A DNA stretch of 19,491 nt from Ruminococcoides sp052118065 (GTDB lineage Bacteria > Bacillota > Clostridia > Oscillospirales > Acutalibacteraceae): positions 1 through 19,491 of the forward strand of contig JBQKHY010000033.1 in assembly GCA_052118065.1 (NCBI GenBank). The letters run 5' to 3'. This document shows, in pieces, positions 1-7,343 of this stretch. The notes under the pieces were generated by a model. The model searched no databases. It saw only the letters and a program-made list of their open reading frames with translations, and was not told the DNA's origin. How positions within the stretch are numbered: position 1 is the first letter of the stretch; every line of letters begins with the position of its first letter. The position numbers and the translations under genes were made by a program.

Positions 1-10
1 ATAATTATTT

Positions 11-59
11 GCGGTCATTTTTAATTTTTTGAACTGAATAAACGGTCAATAAACGGTCA
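11..59. repeat. CGGTCA-containing short direct repeats
   Basis: AAACGGTCA occurs twice in tandem (40-48 and 51-59, 11-bp period), and a third GCGGTCA lies at 11-17. The spacing is close to one helical turn, as seen in protein-binding arrays. They lie just beyond the 3' side of the tRNA fragment. Related CGGTCA/TGACCG motifs occur upstream of pflB (14885-14890 and 15148-15153). No function can be assigned from sequence alone. Confidence 0.35.
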
Positions 60-96
60 CCCGAGGATTTTTGCATAAATTTGGTTGAATTAGATA

Positions 97-147
97 AAAG
101 AAAAAACACCCAAAAACCGCATACCTAAGCCGTTTTCAAGGTGTTTT
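97..147 (-). terminator. Rho-independent terminator behind the tRNA fragment
   Basis: On the minus strand AAAACACC (140-147 complement) pairs with GGTGTTTT (103-110 complement), with additional partial pairing inside. It is followed by a T-rich run. It lies directly after the CCA end of the tRNA-Trp fragment, where a tRNA terminator is expected, so it probably belonged to the original tRNA gene. Confidence 0.6.
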
Positions 148-150
148 GTT

Positions 151-190
151 TGGCAGGGGCAGAAGGACTCGAACCCTCGGCACGCGGTTT
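151..190 (-). pseudogene. tRNA-Trp 3'-end fragment (probable integration-site core)
   Basis: Read on the minus strand this is the 3' half of a tRNA: the 3' side of the anticodon stem (AAACCGCG), a variable loop, a T arm (GAGGG stem, TTCGAGT loop, CCTTC stem), the acceptor strand TGCCCCT, a discriminator G and an encoded CCA. From memory it resembles clostridial tRNA-Trp(CCA). The 5' half is absent: the expected acceptor partner AGGGGCA is not found about 75 bases away, and homology stops near the anticodon loop. Such 3' tRNA pieces are left at the far end of elements that integrate by site-specific recombination into a tRNA gene. Given the orientation, the element would lie to the right of this point. 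No integrase and no intact tRNA-Trp is visible in the window, so it may be an old scar. Confidence 0.7.
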
Positions 191-241
191 CTGAGATTAG
201 TTGACTGTGCGAAAGTAATATTTGTTGTTTGGATAAAACAA

Positions 242-484
242 TCATTCTGCTAGTACCTTATAAGCCTCTTTGTTTTTATCAATTAATTTTTTAGAAATTG
301 ATAAAATATCTTCATCGTTTGCAGTTTGGATATTTTCTGCTTGACTAAATTCAACAATTAAATATCTTGGGGTATTGTTTTTTAAAATAACGGCAGAACC
401 ATTTTCGTCCACAAGTCTTGCTACTTTTGAAAAATTCTGATTTGCTTCTGTAATAGAAACAAGTGCGTTTGTATTTACTTTCAT
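242..484 (-). CDS. Orphan Phd/YefM-type antitoxin-like protein
   Basis: 80 residues, about the usual length for Phd/YefM antitoxins. The N-terminal half has the family pattern: a short strand, an S-I-T-E-A-N-Q-N-F helix around residues 11-18, then a strand containing AVILKNNTPRYLIV (31-44) that resembles the conserved 'v.i.k.g.p.a.vi' segment of the DNA-binding domain. The C-terminal half is charged and probably helical, where a toxin would be bound. The start is an ATG preceded by AAGGAGGT. In known systems the antitoxin represses its own operon and neutralises a Doc, YoeB or RelE-type toxin. No toxin gene follows on either strand before the tRNA fragment, so this is a lone antitoxin or a remnant of a pair. 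A strong promoter and palindromic operator lie upstream. Confidence 0.75.
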   Translation of the reverse strand: MKVNTNALVSITEANQNFSKVARLVDENGSAVILKNNTPRYLIVEFSQAENIQTANDEDILSISKKLIDKNKEAYKVLAE

Positions 485-500
485 AAAAATACCTCCTTAA

Positions 501-526
501 AAAATAGGATGAATTTATCCTATTTT
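501..526 (-). promoter_or_regulatory. Palindromic operator/hairpin upstream of the antitoxin gene
   Basis: A perfect 10-bp inverted repeat (AAAATAGGAT / ATCCTATTTT, 6-bp spacer) lies between the -10 box and the ribosome site of the antitoxin gene. That position suits autorepression by a Phd-family dimer. It could instead end transcripts arriving from the germination gene upstream, since a T run follows it on the minus strand. Confidence 0.55.
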
Positions 527-527
527 T

Positions 528-556
528 ATTATATTTTAGTTTTCCTAAAAAGTCAA
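528..556 (-). promoter_or_regulatory. Sigma-A type promoter of the antitoxin gene
   Basis: On the minus strand, -35 TTGACT (556-551), a 17-bp spacer, and -10 TATAAT (533-528). This is near-consensus and begins only a few bases after the stop codon of the upstream germination gene, giving the antitoxin its own transcript. Confidence 0.75.
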
Positions 557-560
557 CCGG

Positions 561-1952
561 TTATTTTCTTATCCTTACAAATTTCTTTAACAGTGCTTTG
601 CCGTTAAATGGAATAAGTGGGTACAGGTAGCTCTTGCCTGAGAGTGTTTTGTTTGAATACAGCAAAATGATAATGAGAATTACACCACCTATTAAACCGA
701 AAATTGAGAAAAGTTCAGTTGCTATCAGTAATAAAATTCTAAGAAATTTGATTGCATAGGATAGTTCCTGACTAGGCTGAGAGTAGTTTGCTATTGTGAC
801 GAATGCCATATAAAGTATGGTTTCTGTACTGGCAAATCCTGCATCAATTGCAAATTCGGAAAGTGCAATACCACCAATTATGCCTAAGGTAGTGCTGAGC
901 ATTTCCGGTGTGTTGATTGATGCAAGTCGTAAACCGTCAATGGCAATTTCTATTAATATAAGTTGCCAGAATATGGGGATTTTCTGAGGTTCAGTTACTA
1001 TTGTAAATTGGAAAAATGTTGGTACAAAGTCAGGATAACGGTTGGCAAGTAACCAAAGTGGTGTGATGAAAATTGAAAGTAAAGACACAACATACCTTGA
1101 GATTTTTAGGTATGTGCCGGTAACAGGTGGGAAGTAGTAGTCATCAGCCTCTTCCATTAAATCAAAAATTGATGTGGGAATTATTATTGACGAGGGAGAG
1201 TTGTCAACAATTATTGCTATGTTGCCTTTTAGAATATTTGCTGAGGTGGTGTCAGGTCTTTCTGAATATTTTACCTTTGGAAATGGGTTTATCCACCTTG
1301 ATTTTATAAGAGCCTCAACAAACCCTTGTTGTGTCATAGACAGTTCTTCGGTTGTAATATTCTTAATTTTCTGCTCAATATTTTTCAGTAAATTTTTATC
1401 CACCTTGTTGTCCATATAAATTAGTGCAATATCGGTTTTGGACTTATCACCGGCTTGTAAAGCCTTGATTGTAAGGTTTTTATCCCTGATTCTTCTTCTA
1501 ATCAATACGCAGTTTTGTACAAATATTTCTGTAAAAGCATCCATACTGCCACGAAGAACCTTATCATTTTTAGGTTCTGCAGTTTCTCTTTGAGGATAAC
1601 TTCTTGCATCAATTAAAATAATTTCATCAAGTCCATCTACTGAAAGAATTGTAATGCCTGACAGTAGTGCAGTTACAACAGCATTGGAATTTTTACTTTT
1701 ATCAACTTCAATATATGGAACACAGTTTTCCACAAAAGTTTCGGTATTTGTGAAAAAGTCATCATCGGTAATTCCGTAGAAAAACTCCATCATCTTTTCC
1801 ATAATAGCCTCTTTAAGAAGTCCGTCTATGAAATATAGAACGGACTTTCTTTTGTTTATGCGAATAACTCTCTTGATAATATCAAAATTTTCATTAGCTC
1901 TGGTTAGCTTGTCTAGGACAGTTATGTTGTTTTCTATATTAGTATTAAACAT
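561..1952 (-). CDS. GerA/SpoVAF-family spore germination protein
   Basis: 463 residues from the chosen start, close to the 480-490 of GerAA, GerBA and SpoVAF. A soluble N-terminal domain carries the family hallmark block: R-S-Y-P-Q-R near residues 117-122, then E-P, R-G-S-M-D-A-F (134-140) and R-R-R-I-R (152-156). The E-x-x-D-D-Y-Y segment near 270 precedes a hydrophobic region of several membrane helices (about 285-445) and a basic C-terminus. These proteins sit in the inner spore membrane and act in nutrient sensing and ion release at germination. No GerAB, GerAC or spoVA genes are adjacent, so it is an orphan. An upstream in-frame TTG at 2012 would add 20 residues but lacks a ribosome site. 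The ATG at 1952 follows GGTGAT. The gene diverges from the phage-like operon. Confidence 0.85.
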   Translation of the reverse strand: MFNTNIENNITVLDKLTRANENFDIIKRVIRINKRKSVLYFIDGLLKEAIMEKMMEFFYGITDDDFFTNTETFVENCVPYIEVDKSKNSNAVVTALLSGITILSVDGLDEIILIDARSYPQRETAEPKNDKVLRGSMDAFTEIFVQNCVLIRRRIRDKNLTIKALQAGDKSKTDIALIYMDNKVDKNLLKNIEQKIKNITTEELSMTQQGFVEALIKSRWINPFPKVKYSERPDTTSANILKGNIAIIVDNSPSSIIIPTSIFDLMEEADDYYFPPVTGTYLKISRYVVSLLSIFITPLWLLANRYPDFVPTFFQFTIVTEPQKIPIFWQLILIEIAIDGLRLASINTPEMLSTTLGIIGGIALSEFAIDAGFASTETILYMAFVTIANYSQPSQELSYAIKFLRILLLIATELFSIFGLIGGVILIIILLYSNKTLSGKSYLYPLIPFNGKALLKKFVRIRK

Positions 1953-2030
1953 TGTATCACCGATTTTATTTTTCCCAAAAGCTAATGCAATTATTGCATT
2001 ATTTGTAAACAAATTATGAACATTTCAAAG

Positions 2031-2054
2031 AAATTGCATAGTTATATGCAATTT
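2031..2054. promoter_or_regulatory. 10-bp palindrome between the germination gene and the phage-like operon
   Basis: AAATTGCATA, a GTTA loop, then TATGCAATTT: a perfect 10-bp inverted repeat with T-rich sequence after it on the plus strand. It is the only conspicuous element in the short divergent intergenic region, and the operon carries no regulator gene. It could be an operator for one or both genes, or a weak attenuator ahead of the operon. No consensus sigma-A promoter is visible in either direction. Confidence 0.45.
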
Positions 2055-2102
2055 TTCTCTTTTGTGGGGGTATAGGTGCAGGATGTTTTTTTGGAGGTTG
2101 AT

Positions 2103-2558
2103 ATGAGAAAAAGAGATAAAACTTTTTGTGTTTATGTAGCACAAGGCAAGTCACTTGAGGAGGCATCAATCCTTAGTGGCTATGAAGAAAGTAAAGGTGT
2201 TACCTTGATTACAAAACCTGAAATTATCAAGGAAATAACTACTTTGTTAAAAGCAAAGGCAAACCTAATGAAGAACCTTTCTGTTATCGGTTATCAGCAA
2301 CTTGCCTTTGGTAGTATAGCTGATTGTATTTCACTTGTAACAGAAGAAAAGGTCAGTAAAGAAGATTTGCAGAATATGAATTTATTTATGATTTCTGAAA
2401 TTAAGAAACCAAAGGATGGTGCAATGGAAATTAAATTTTTCGACAGGCTAAAGGCACTTGAAAAGCTACAAAATTACCTTGACGGTGAAAGTCAATGTGT
2501 ACCGTTTTATGAGGCTTTGGAAAAAGGTGCAAAGGCTTTAGGTGACAGTAATGAGTAG
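2103..2558 (+). CDS. Terminase small subunit
   Basis: 151 residues. The N-terminus (R-K-R-D-K-T-F-C-V-Y-V-A-Q-G-K-S, then E-E-A-S-I-L-S-G-Y) has the helix-turn-helix pattern by which small terminases recognise the packaging start. The middle, with I-A-D-C-I-S-L-V and a segment ending F-F-D-R-L-K-A-L-E-K-L, matches the C-terminal part of the Terminase_2/XtmA family. The ATG at 2103 follows TTGGAGGT, whereas the in-frame GTG at 2076 has no ribosome site and was rejected. It is the first gene of the operon and overlaps the large-subunit gene by 8 bases, as usual for a terminase pair. Its predicted job is to bind DNA and load the large subunit onto the capsid portal. Confidence 0.85.
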   Translation: MRKRDKTFCVYVAQGKSLEEASILSGYEESKGVTLITKPEIIKEITTLLKAKANLMKNLSVIGYQQLAFGSIADCISLVTEEKVSKEDLQNMNLFMISEIKKPKDGAMEIKFFDRLKALEKLQNYLDGESQCVPFYEALEKGAKALGDSNE

Positions 2559-3801
2559 TTACAAACCATTTTCTAAAAAGCAAATGAAGGTCCTTACTTG
2601 GTGGTGTAGTAATTCTGCCGATAAAAGTAAAGATGCAATTATTTGTGACGGGGCAGTTAGAAGTGGAAAAACCTTTTGTATGTCAATTTCATTTGTTGCA
2701 TGGACCTTTAGCACTTTTAACAATATGTCCTTTGCAATGTGTGGCAAAACAATCAGAAGTCTAAAGCGAAATGTAATAACACCTTTAATAAAGAACTTAA
2801 CCGACTTAGGCTTTGAAACAAACCTAAAGAAAAGTGAGAACATTCTTGAAGTTATGTATAAGGGTATGGTAAATCGTTTTTATCTCTTTGGTGGTAAAGA
2901 TGAAATGTCAGCATCCCTTATTCAAGGTATCACTTTGGCAGGTGTGTTCTTTGATGAAGTGGCACTTATGCCTAGGTCATTTGTTGAACAGTCCCTTGCA
3001 AGATGTTCTGTTGAGGGTAGTAAGTTTTGGTTTAACTGTAACCCTGAGTATCCCGGTCATTGGTTCTACTGTGAATGGATAAAGAAATGCAAAATAAAAA
3101 ATGCATTGTATCTTCATTTTGAAATGGAGGATAACCCTTCCCTTAGTAAAGCAATGATTCATAGGTATCAAAGTTTATACAGTGGTGCTTTTTATGAAAG
3201 ATTTGTAAAGGGTAGGTGGGTTGCAACAACAGGTGCAGTATATCCCTTTATGGATAAGGATACTTCTTACTGTGATGTGCCTAAGGTTAAGTTTACTGAA
3301 TATGCAGTTTCTTGTGACTATGGTACGGTAAATCCTGCATCATTTGGACTTTGGGGTAAGTACCAAGATACTTGGTACAGAATTGATGAATACTACTTTA
3401 ATTCAAGAGTTGAGGGTTATCAAAAAACTGATGAAGAACATTATTCTTCCCTTGAAAAGTTAGTAGGAGATAGACACCTATCAGCAATTACAGTTGACCC
3501 CTCGGCAGCAAGTTTCATTGAAACAATAAAGCGACACAAGAAGTTCAATGTTGTACCGGCAAGGAACAATGTACTTGACGGCATCCGAAAAGTATCTACT
3601 GCACTAAAAGAAAATAAAATTAAAATATGTTCCAACTGTACGGACTCTATGAGAGAATTTTCTCTTTACCGTTGGGACGAAAGAGGTGGTAACGATTGTC
3701 CGATAAAGGAGAATGACCATGCAATGGACGATATTAGATATTTTGTAACAACAATTTTGGATAGTGAAAGTGGTTTCATAGCTTTTGCTACCAGAAGATA
3801 G
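2551..3801 (+). CDS. Terminase large subunit (PBSX type)
   Basis: 416 residues, normal for the PBSX/XtmB group. The N-terminal ATPase has Walker A G-A-V-R-S-G-K-T (34-41) and Walker B V-F-F-D-E (D135, E136). The C-terminal RNase-H-like nuclease has acidic residues in C-D-Y-G (D256), V-D-P-S (D316) and H-A-M-D-D (H390, D393). All catalytic positions look intact, so the enzyme should pump and cut DNA into a prohead. The ATG at 2551 is chosen over the GTG at 2542 because GGTGACAG lies just before it. PBSX itself packages random host DNA with this type of terminase, so this relative may do the same, though that is inference. Confidence 0.93.
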   Translation: MSSYKPFSKKQMKVLTWWCSNSADKSKDAIICDGAVRSGKTFCMSISFVAWTFSTFNNMSFAMCGKTIRSLKRNVITPLIKNLTDLGFETNLKKSENILEVMYKGMVNRFYLFGGKDEMSASLIQGITLAGVFFDEVALMPRSFVEQSLARCSVEGSKFWFNCNPEYPGHWFYCEWIKKCKIKNALYLHFEMEDNPSLSKAMIHRYQSLYSGAFYERFVKGRWVATTGAVYPFMDKDTSYCDVPKVKFTEYAVSCDYGTVNPASFGLWGKYQDTWYRIDEYYFNSRVEGYQKTDEEHYSSLEKLVGDRHLSAITVDPSAASFIETIKRHKKFNVVPARNNVLDGIRKVSTALKENKIKICSNCTDSMREFSLYRWDERGGNDCPIKENDHAMDDIRYFVTTILDSESGFIAFATRR

Positions 3802-3808
3802 GAGAGTT

Positions 3809-5002
3809 ATGGGTATATTTAGAAAAAGAAAAGTTAAGGAAAAGGTTTCTATACTTTCTGCTCCACAAAATGACAGTTCATCACATCCATTTAATATTGT
3901 AAGTTCATACAGTCCATTAACCAAAGTTGAGCTTGACCTTTATTCTTCACTTAGAGAGGCTTTGCCTATTATTGATGCAGCAATTTGCAAAATCAATAGG
4001 CTATTGGGTACATTTTCTGTAGATTGTAAAAGCAAAAAAACTAAGGAAATGGTTGATGATTTTTTTAGAAATGTAGATGTGTGTCAAGGTAATAAGGGTA
4101 TGTATAACTTTATTTCTTGTTACTTTGATAACCTGCTGACTTATGGTGAGGCAGTAGCAGAAATTGTTTTAACAAGTGACGGAAAAGGAATTAGAGCATT
4201 GTACAACACCGACCCTAGGGATGTAACACTAATTGAAAAGGACAGTCCTCTTAACCTAGTGGTGTGTAGCAACAGTAAAGGTATAAATCAGGAACTTCCT
4301 TATCAAGATTTGTTTGTAACTTCAATGCTTAACCCTGAGTCAGGCAGAAGCAGAGGTGTGTCTATTTTAAAGGGTTTGCCATTTGTAAGTGGTATCCTGT
4401 TAAAGATTTTCAATGCTTTAGGACAGAATTGGGATAGAGTGGGCAATGTGCGATTTGCAGTTACATATAAGCCTGACAGTAACAGTGGTTCATCCGCTTA
4501 TACAAGAGAAAATGCACAACAGATTGCCGATGAATGGTCAAGGGTTATGCGTAACAAAAACAGTGTTTGCGACTTTGTTTCGGTAGGTGATGTGTCAATC
4601 AAAACTATCGGTGCCGATAATCAAATTCTTGATTGTGATGTACCTATTAGACATATTACAGAACAGATTGTAGCAAAACTTTCTGTGCCACCATTTTTAC
4701 TTGGATTAAGTTGGAGTACTACTGAAAGAATGAGTAGCCAACAAGCCGATATTCTCACAAGTGAACTTGAGTGTTACAGAGAAATTTTAAATCCGGTAAT
4801 TGAGAGAATAGCTAGGGTATATTTAAGCCTAAACGGTATTGACGAAAAGGTAACTGTTAAGTGGACACATATTAATTTACAAGATGAACTTGAACTTTCT
4901 GAAGCAAGACTAAACAAGGCTAATGCCTTAAAAATTGAAAAGGAAATTGAAAGAGATTTCGGTGTTAAAGAAAGTGAGGAGGGTATTTTAGAAACTGTAT
5001 GA
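3809..5002 (+). CDS. Phage portal protein
   Basis: 397 residues, a little short for SPP1/PBSX-like portals. Typical features are the L-T-Y-G-E-A-V-A-E-I segment near 105-117, a clip/stem region, and the conserved V-P-P-F-L-L-G-L motif followed by M-S-S-Q-Q-A-D-I-L-T-S-E-L near 297-320. It ends with an E-R-D-F-G segment and an acidic tail. The dodecameric portal is the DNA channel at the capsid vertex and the docking site for terminase and connector. The ATG at 3809 follows AGGAGAG; an in-frame TTG at 3785 is unlikely. It overlaps the next gene by 4 bases (ATGA), indicating coupled translation. Confidence 0.9.
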   Translation: MGIFRKRKVKEKVSILSAPQNDSSSHPFNIVSSYSPLTKVELDLYSSLREALPIIDAAICKINRLLGTFSVDCKSKKTKEMVDDFFRNVDVCQGNKGMYNFISCYFDNLLTYGEAVAEIVLTSDGKGIRALYNTDPRDVTLIEKDSPLNLVVCSNSKGINQELPYQDLFVTSMLNPESGRSRGVSILKGLPFVSGILLKIFNALGQNWDRVGNVRFAVTYKPDSNSGSSAYTRENAQQIADEWSRVMRNKNSVCDFVSVGDVSIKTIGADNQILDCDVPIRHITEQIVAKLSVPPFLLGLSWSTTERMSSQQADILTSELECYREILNPVIERIARVYLSLNGIDEKVTVKWTHINLQDELELSEARLNKANALKIEKEIERDFGVKESEEGILETV

Positions 5003-5958
5003 AGAAAGGTTTAGTAATTAAATCAAATGAAAATTTAGCTAAGGATATTGCCCTTATAAATACCTACACAAGAAGTGACTTAACGGAAGATGAAGTATAT
5101 ACATTTTCTGTTGTACTTTGTGACAATGAAGTTGATAGGGATTATGAAAGATTTACTGTGGAAAGTCTCTTTGAACTTGAAAAACTTTTTGTAGGTAAAA
5201 CCGGTATTATGGACCATTCACCAAAGGCTGAAAACCAACTTGCAAGAATTTATAAAACCGAAGTACAGGCAGTTGAGGGTGAAGTAACCACAACAGGTGA
5301 TCAGTACTTTAGGCTTATAGCAAAAGCATATGTGCCTAAAACCGAAAGTACCAAGGACTTTATCAGTAAGCTGGAAACAGGAATTCTAAAGGAAGTAAGT
5401 GTGGGTTGTAGTGTAGAAAGTACCTTGTGTTCAATTTGTGGCAACCCTATTAATTCATCAATGTGCAATCATCATAAAGGTGAATATTACGGTGAAACTC
5501 TTTGTTACGGTGAATTAACAGGTGTAAAGGATGCATATGAATGGAGCTTTGTGGCAGTACCGTCACAGAAAAAAGCAGGTGTAATTAAGTCATTTTTAAA
5601 AGGAGAGAATTTTATGGAAAATATTATTAAGTGCCTAAAAAGTGAAAAGCAAGTTACCCTAAATAAGGATGAAAAGGTAAAACTGCTTTCATACATTCAA
5701 AGTCTTGAAAAAGATGCTGAATGTGGTAGGGCATATAGGGAAAGCGTGGTTAAGGATATTATGCGACTTTCTCTGATTAGCAAAAGTGGGATTTCCGGTA
5801 CAACAATGGAGTCTATTGTAAAGACACTTTCTATCAATGAACTTTGTGAACTTAGAAATGTGTATCAAGAAAGAGCAAGTGAAAGGCTGCCTATTGTTCC
5901 ACAGTCCTACAAAGAAAATAAAAGAGTAAGTAACAAAAATCAAGAATTTACTATTTAA
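4999..5958 (+). CDS. Prohead protease fused to capsid scaffold
   Basis: 319 residues in two parts. Residues 1-200 are a HK97/S78-type prohead serine protease: candidate His73 in M-D-H-S-P, Ser134 in K-E-V-S-V-G-C, and the typical W-S-F-V-A-V-P-S near 182-189. An inserted metal-binding knuckle (C144, C147, C156, H158/H159) is seen in many Firmicute prophage proteases. From residue 206 onward the protein is charged and largely helical, as expected for a scaffold that guides capsid assembly. The two parts are joined near an internal ribosome site and ATG (5601-5616), so the scaffold is probably also made alone. The gene overlaps the portal and is followed by the decoration-type gene after 11 bases. 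Confidence 0.8.
   Translation: MKKGLVIKSNENLAKDIALINTYTRSDLTEDEVYTFSVVLCDNEVDRDYERFTVESLFELEKLFVGKTGIMDHSPKAENQLARIYKTEVQAVEGEVTTTGDQYFRLIAKAYVPKTESTKDFISKLETGILKEVSVGCSVESTLCSICGNPINSSMCNHHKGEYYGETLCYGELTGVKDAYEWSFVAVPSQKKAGVIKSFLKGENFMENIIKCLKSEKQVTLNKDEKVKLLSYIQSLEKDAECGRAYRESVVKDIMRLSLISKSGISGTTMESIVKTLSINELCELRNVYQERASERLPIVPQSYKENKRVSNKNQEFTI
5601..5616 (+). promoter_or_regulatory. Internal ribosome site and start for a separate scaffold protein
   Basis: Inside the protease gene, AGGAG (5601-5605) lies 8 bases before an in-frame ATG at 5614. It is as good as any gene start in this operon and sits exactly between the protease and helical scaffold regions. Translation from here gives the last 114 residues alone. 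This is the lambda C/Nu3 arrangement, in which free scaffold outnumbers the fusion. Functional use is inferred. Confidence 0.6.
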
Positions 5959-5969
5959 CGGAGGTTTAT

Positions 5970-6311
5970 ATGAATATTAATTTTAACGGTTATGATGAAA
6001 ATTCAGTTACTATGTTAGCTGATACTACTCTAAAAGAGGGAGAACAGAATGTGCTTGTTACTATCGGTGCAAACGGTACTGCAACAGTAGCAAAAGCTAC
6101 TAAGCCATTCCTAGGTGTTTGTACTTGTGTAAGGGACGGTTATGCAACTGTACAGACAAGGGGCTATTGCAAGGTGAAAACCTCAGCAAAGCTTAGCCTA
6201 GGCAGTGTGTCACTTGTGGCATCAAGTGACGGTAAGGTAGCAGAGAACAGTGCAGGTAAAATGTACTTTGTGCTGGACTCAACAGATAATGAATCAGGAA
6301 TTTTACTATAA
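5970..6311 (+). CDS. Probable capsid decoration/cement protein
   Basis: 113 residues, compact, and predicted to be all beta strand. Segments such as G-A-N-G-T-A-T-V-A-K, then F-L-G-V-C-T-C-V-R-D-G-Y-A-T-V and a later G-K-M-Y-F-V-L-D, recall DUF2190-like capsid cement proteins and other trimeric head-decoration proteins. Position supports this: it lies between the protease/scaffold and the major capsid gene, where decoration genes sit. The start ATG follows ACGGAGGT. The assignment rests on pattern and position, not on a catalytic or diagnostic motif. Confidence 0.6.
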   Translation: MNINFNGYDENSVTMLADTTLKEGEQNVLVTIGANGTATVAKATKPFLGVCTCVRDGYATVQTRGYCKVKTSAKLSLGSVSLVASSDGKVAENSAGKMYFVLDSTDNESGILL

Positions 6312-6322
6312 GGAGAATGAAT

Positions 6323-7333
6323 ATGAGTAACTATAAAAATATTTCTTTAGAAAAAGGTATGTACGGTGTAAAGGGTAAGAGCTTTACAGATATTCTTGAA
6401 GAACTGGACCCATCAGAAAATTACAGAGGTACTTCTCTGGAAAATCTAGATGCTTTTTCTCGACAGTTAAAGCGATTTGACATTAAGGTTTCAGGTAAAG
6501 GCAGTGACACAGTTGATAAGTTCTTTTCAACAAGCAGTTCATCAGCACTGTTTCCTGAATATATCAGCAGAGCAGTAAAGCAAGGTATGGAACAGGCTGA
6601 TGTACTTTCTGACATTGTGGCAACTACTACAATGATTGAGGGTATGGACTACCGTTCAATTACCTCTGAACCTACAACTGATGATAAGTCACTAAAGGTT
6701 GTTATGGAGGGTACACAGATTCCACAGACAACTATCAAAACTCAGGATAACCTAATTAAGCTACATAAGAGAGGCAGAATGTTAGTTTCTTCTTATGAGG
6801 CAATCAGATTTCAGCGACTTGACTTATTTACTGTCACACTAAAGCAGATTGGTGCATATATTGCAAGAGCACAGCTTAAGGATGCAGTTGATGTACTGAT
6901 TAACGGTGACGGTAACGGTAATCCGGCAAGTACAATTAACACTTCATCAACAGGTAACATCAGCTACGGCGATCTTGTAAAGCTATGGAGTTCACTAAGC
7001 CCTTATGAGCTTAACACAATTATTGCACCTACTGCTTCAATGGAAAAGCTACTTTCACTTAATGAAATGAAGGATTCAGTAGCCGGTCTAAACTTTCAGG
7101 GTACAGGCAAAATGATTACACCTATGGGTGCTAATGTTATCCATACACCTGAAATTACAGGTAACTATATTATCGGTGTTGACAAGAATTGTGCATTAGA
7201 AATGGTTAAGGCCGGTGATGTACAGACAGAATATGACAAGCTCATTGACCGTCAGCTTGAGAGAGCAGCAATTACTTCTATTGCAGGTTTCGGAAAAATC
7301 TTTACAGGTTCTGCTAAGGTACTAAAGTACTAG
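6323..7333 (+). CDS. Major capsid protein (HK97 fold)
   Basis: 336 residues. The N-terminal 60-80 residues are charged and could be a segment removed by the prohead protease. The rest resembles HK97-fold capsids: an early V-A-T-T-T-M-I-E-G-M segment, then G-T-Q-I-P with an L-I-K-L-H-K-R-G-R-M-L-V-S-S-Y-E-A spine-like block near residues 150-166, a long helix with I-A-R-A-Q-L-K-D-A-V-D, an I-N-G-D-G-N-G-N-P loop, and an A-domain region with I-I-A-P-T-A-S-M-E-K-L. Two in-frame ATGs exist. The second (6323) is 7 bases after AGGAG and is chosen; the first (6317) is too close. Placement after scaffold and decoration genes is canonical. Leucine codon CTA is fairly common here, as in the highly expressed pflB. 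Confidence 0.9.
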   Translation: MSNYKNISLEKGMYGVKGKSFTDILEELDPSENYRGTSLENLDAFSRQLKRFDIKVSGKGSDTVDKFFSTSSSSALFPEYISRAVKQGMEQADVLSDIVATTTMIEGMDYRSITSEPTTDDKSLKVVMEGTQIPQTTIKTQDNLIKLHKRGRMLVSSYEAIRFQRLDLFTVTLKQIGAYIARAQLKDAVDVLINGDGNGNPASTINTSSTGNISYGDLVKLWSSLSPYELNTIIAPTASMEKLLSLNEMKDSVAGLNFQGTGKMITPMGANVIHTPEITGNYIIGVDKNCALEMVKAGDVQTEYDKLIDRQLERAAITSIAGFGKIFTGSAKVLKY

Positions 7334-7343
7334 AGGTGATAAC

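Noticed and set aside
151..225. Complete tRNA gene
   Set aside because: The T arm and acceptor 3' strand are clear, but there is no 5' acceptor strand, D arm or anticodon stem 5' strand to the right.
1127..2019. Plus-strand open frames of 60-81 codons opposite the germination gene
   Set aside because: They lie wholly within a well-supported minus-strand gene, have no ribosome sites and no family resemblance.
2013..2080. Sporulation sigma-F/G promoter upstream of the operon or the germination gene
   Set aside because: GCATA boxes resembling a -35 exist because of the palindrome, but no -10 at the right spacing was found in either direction.
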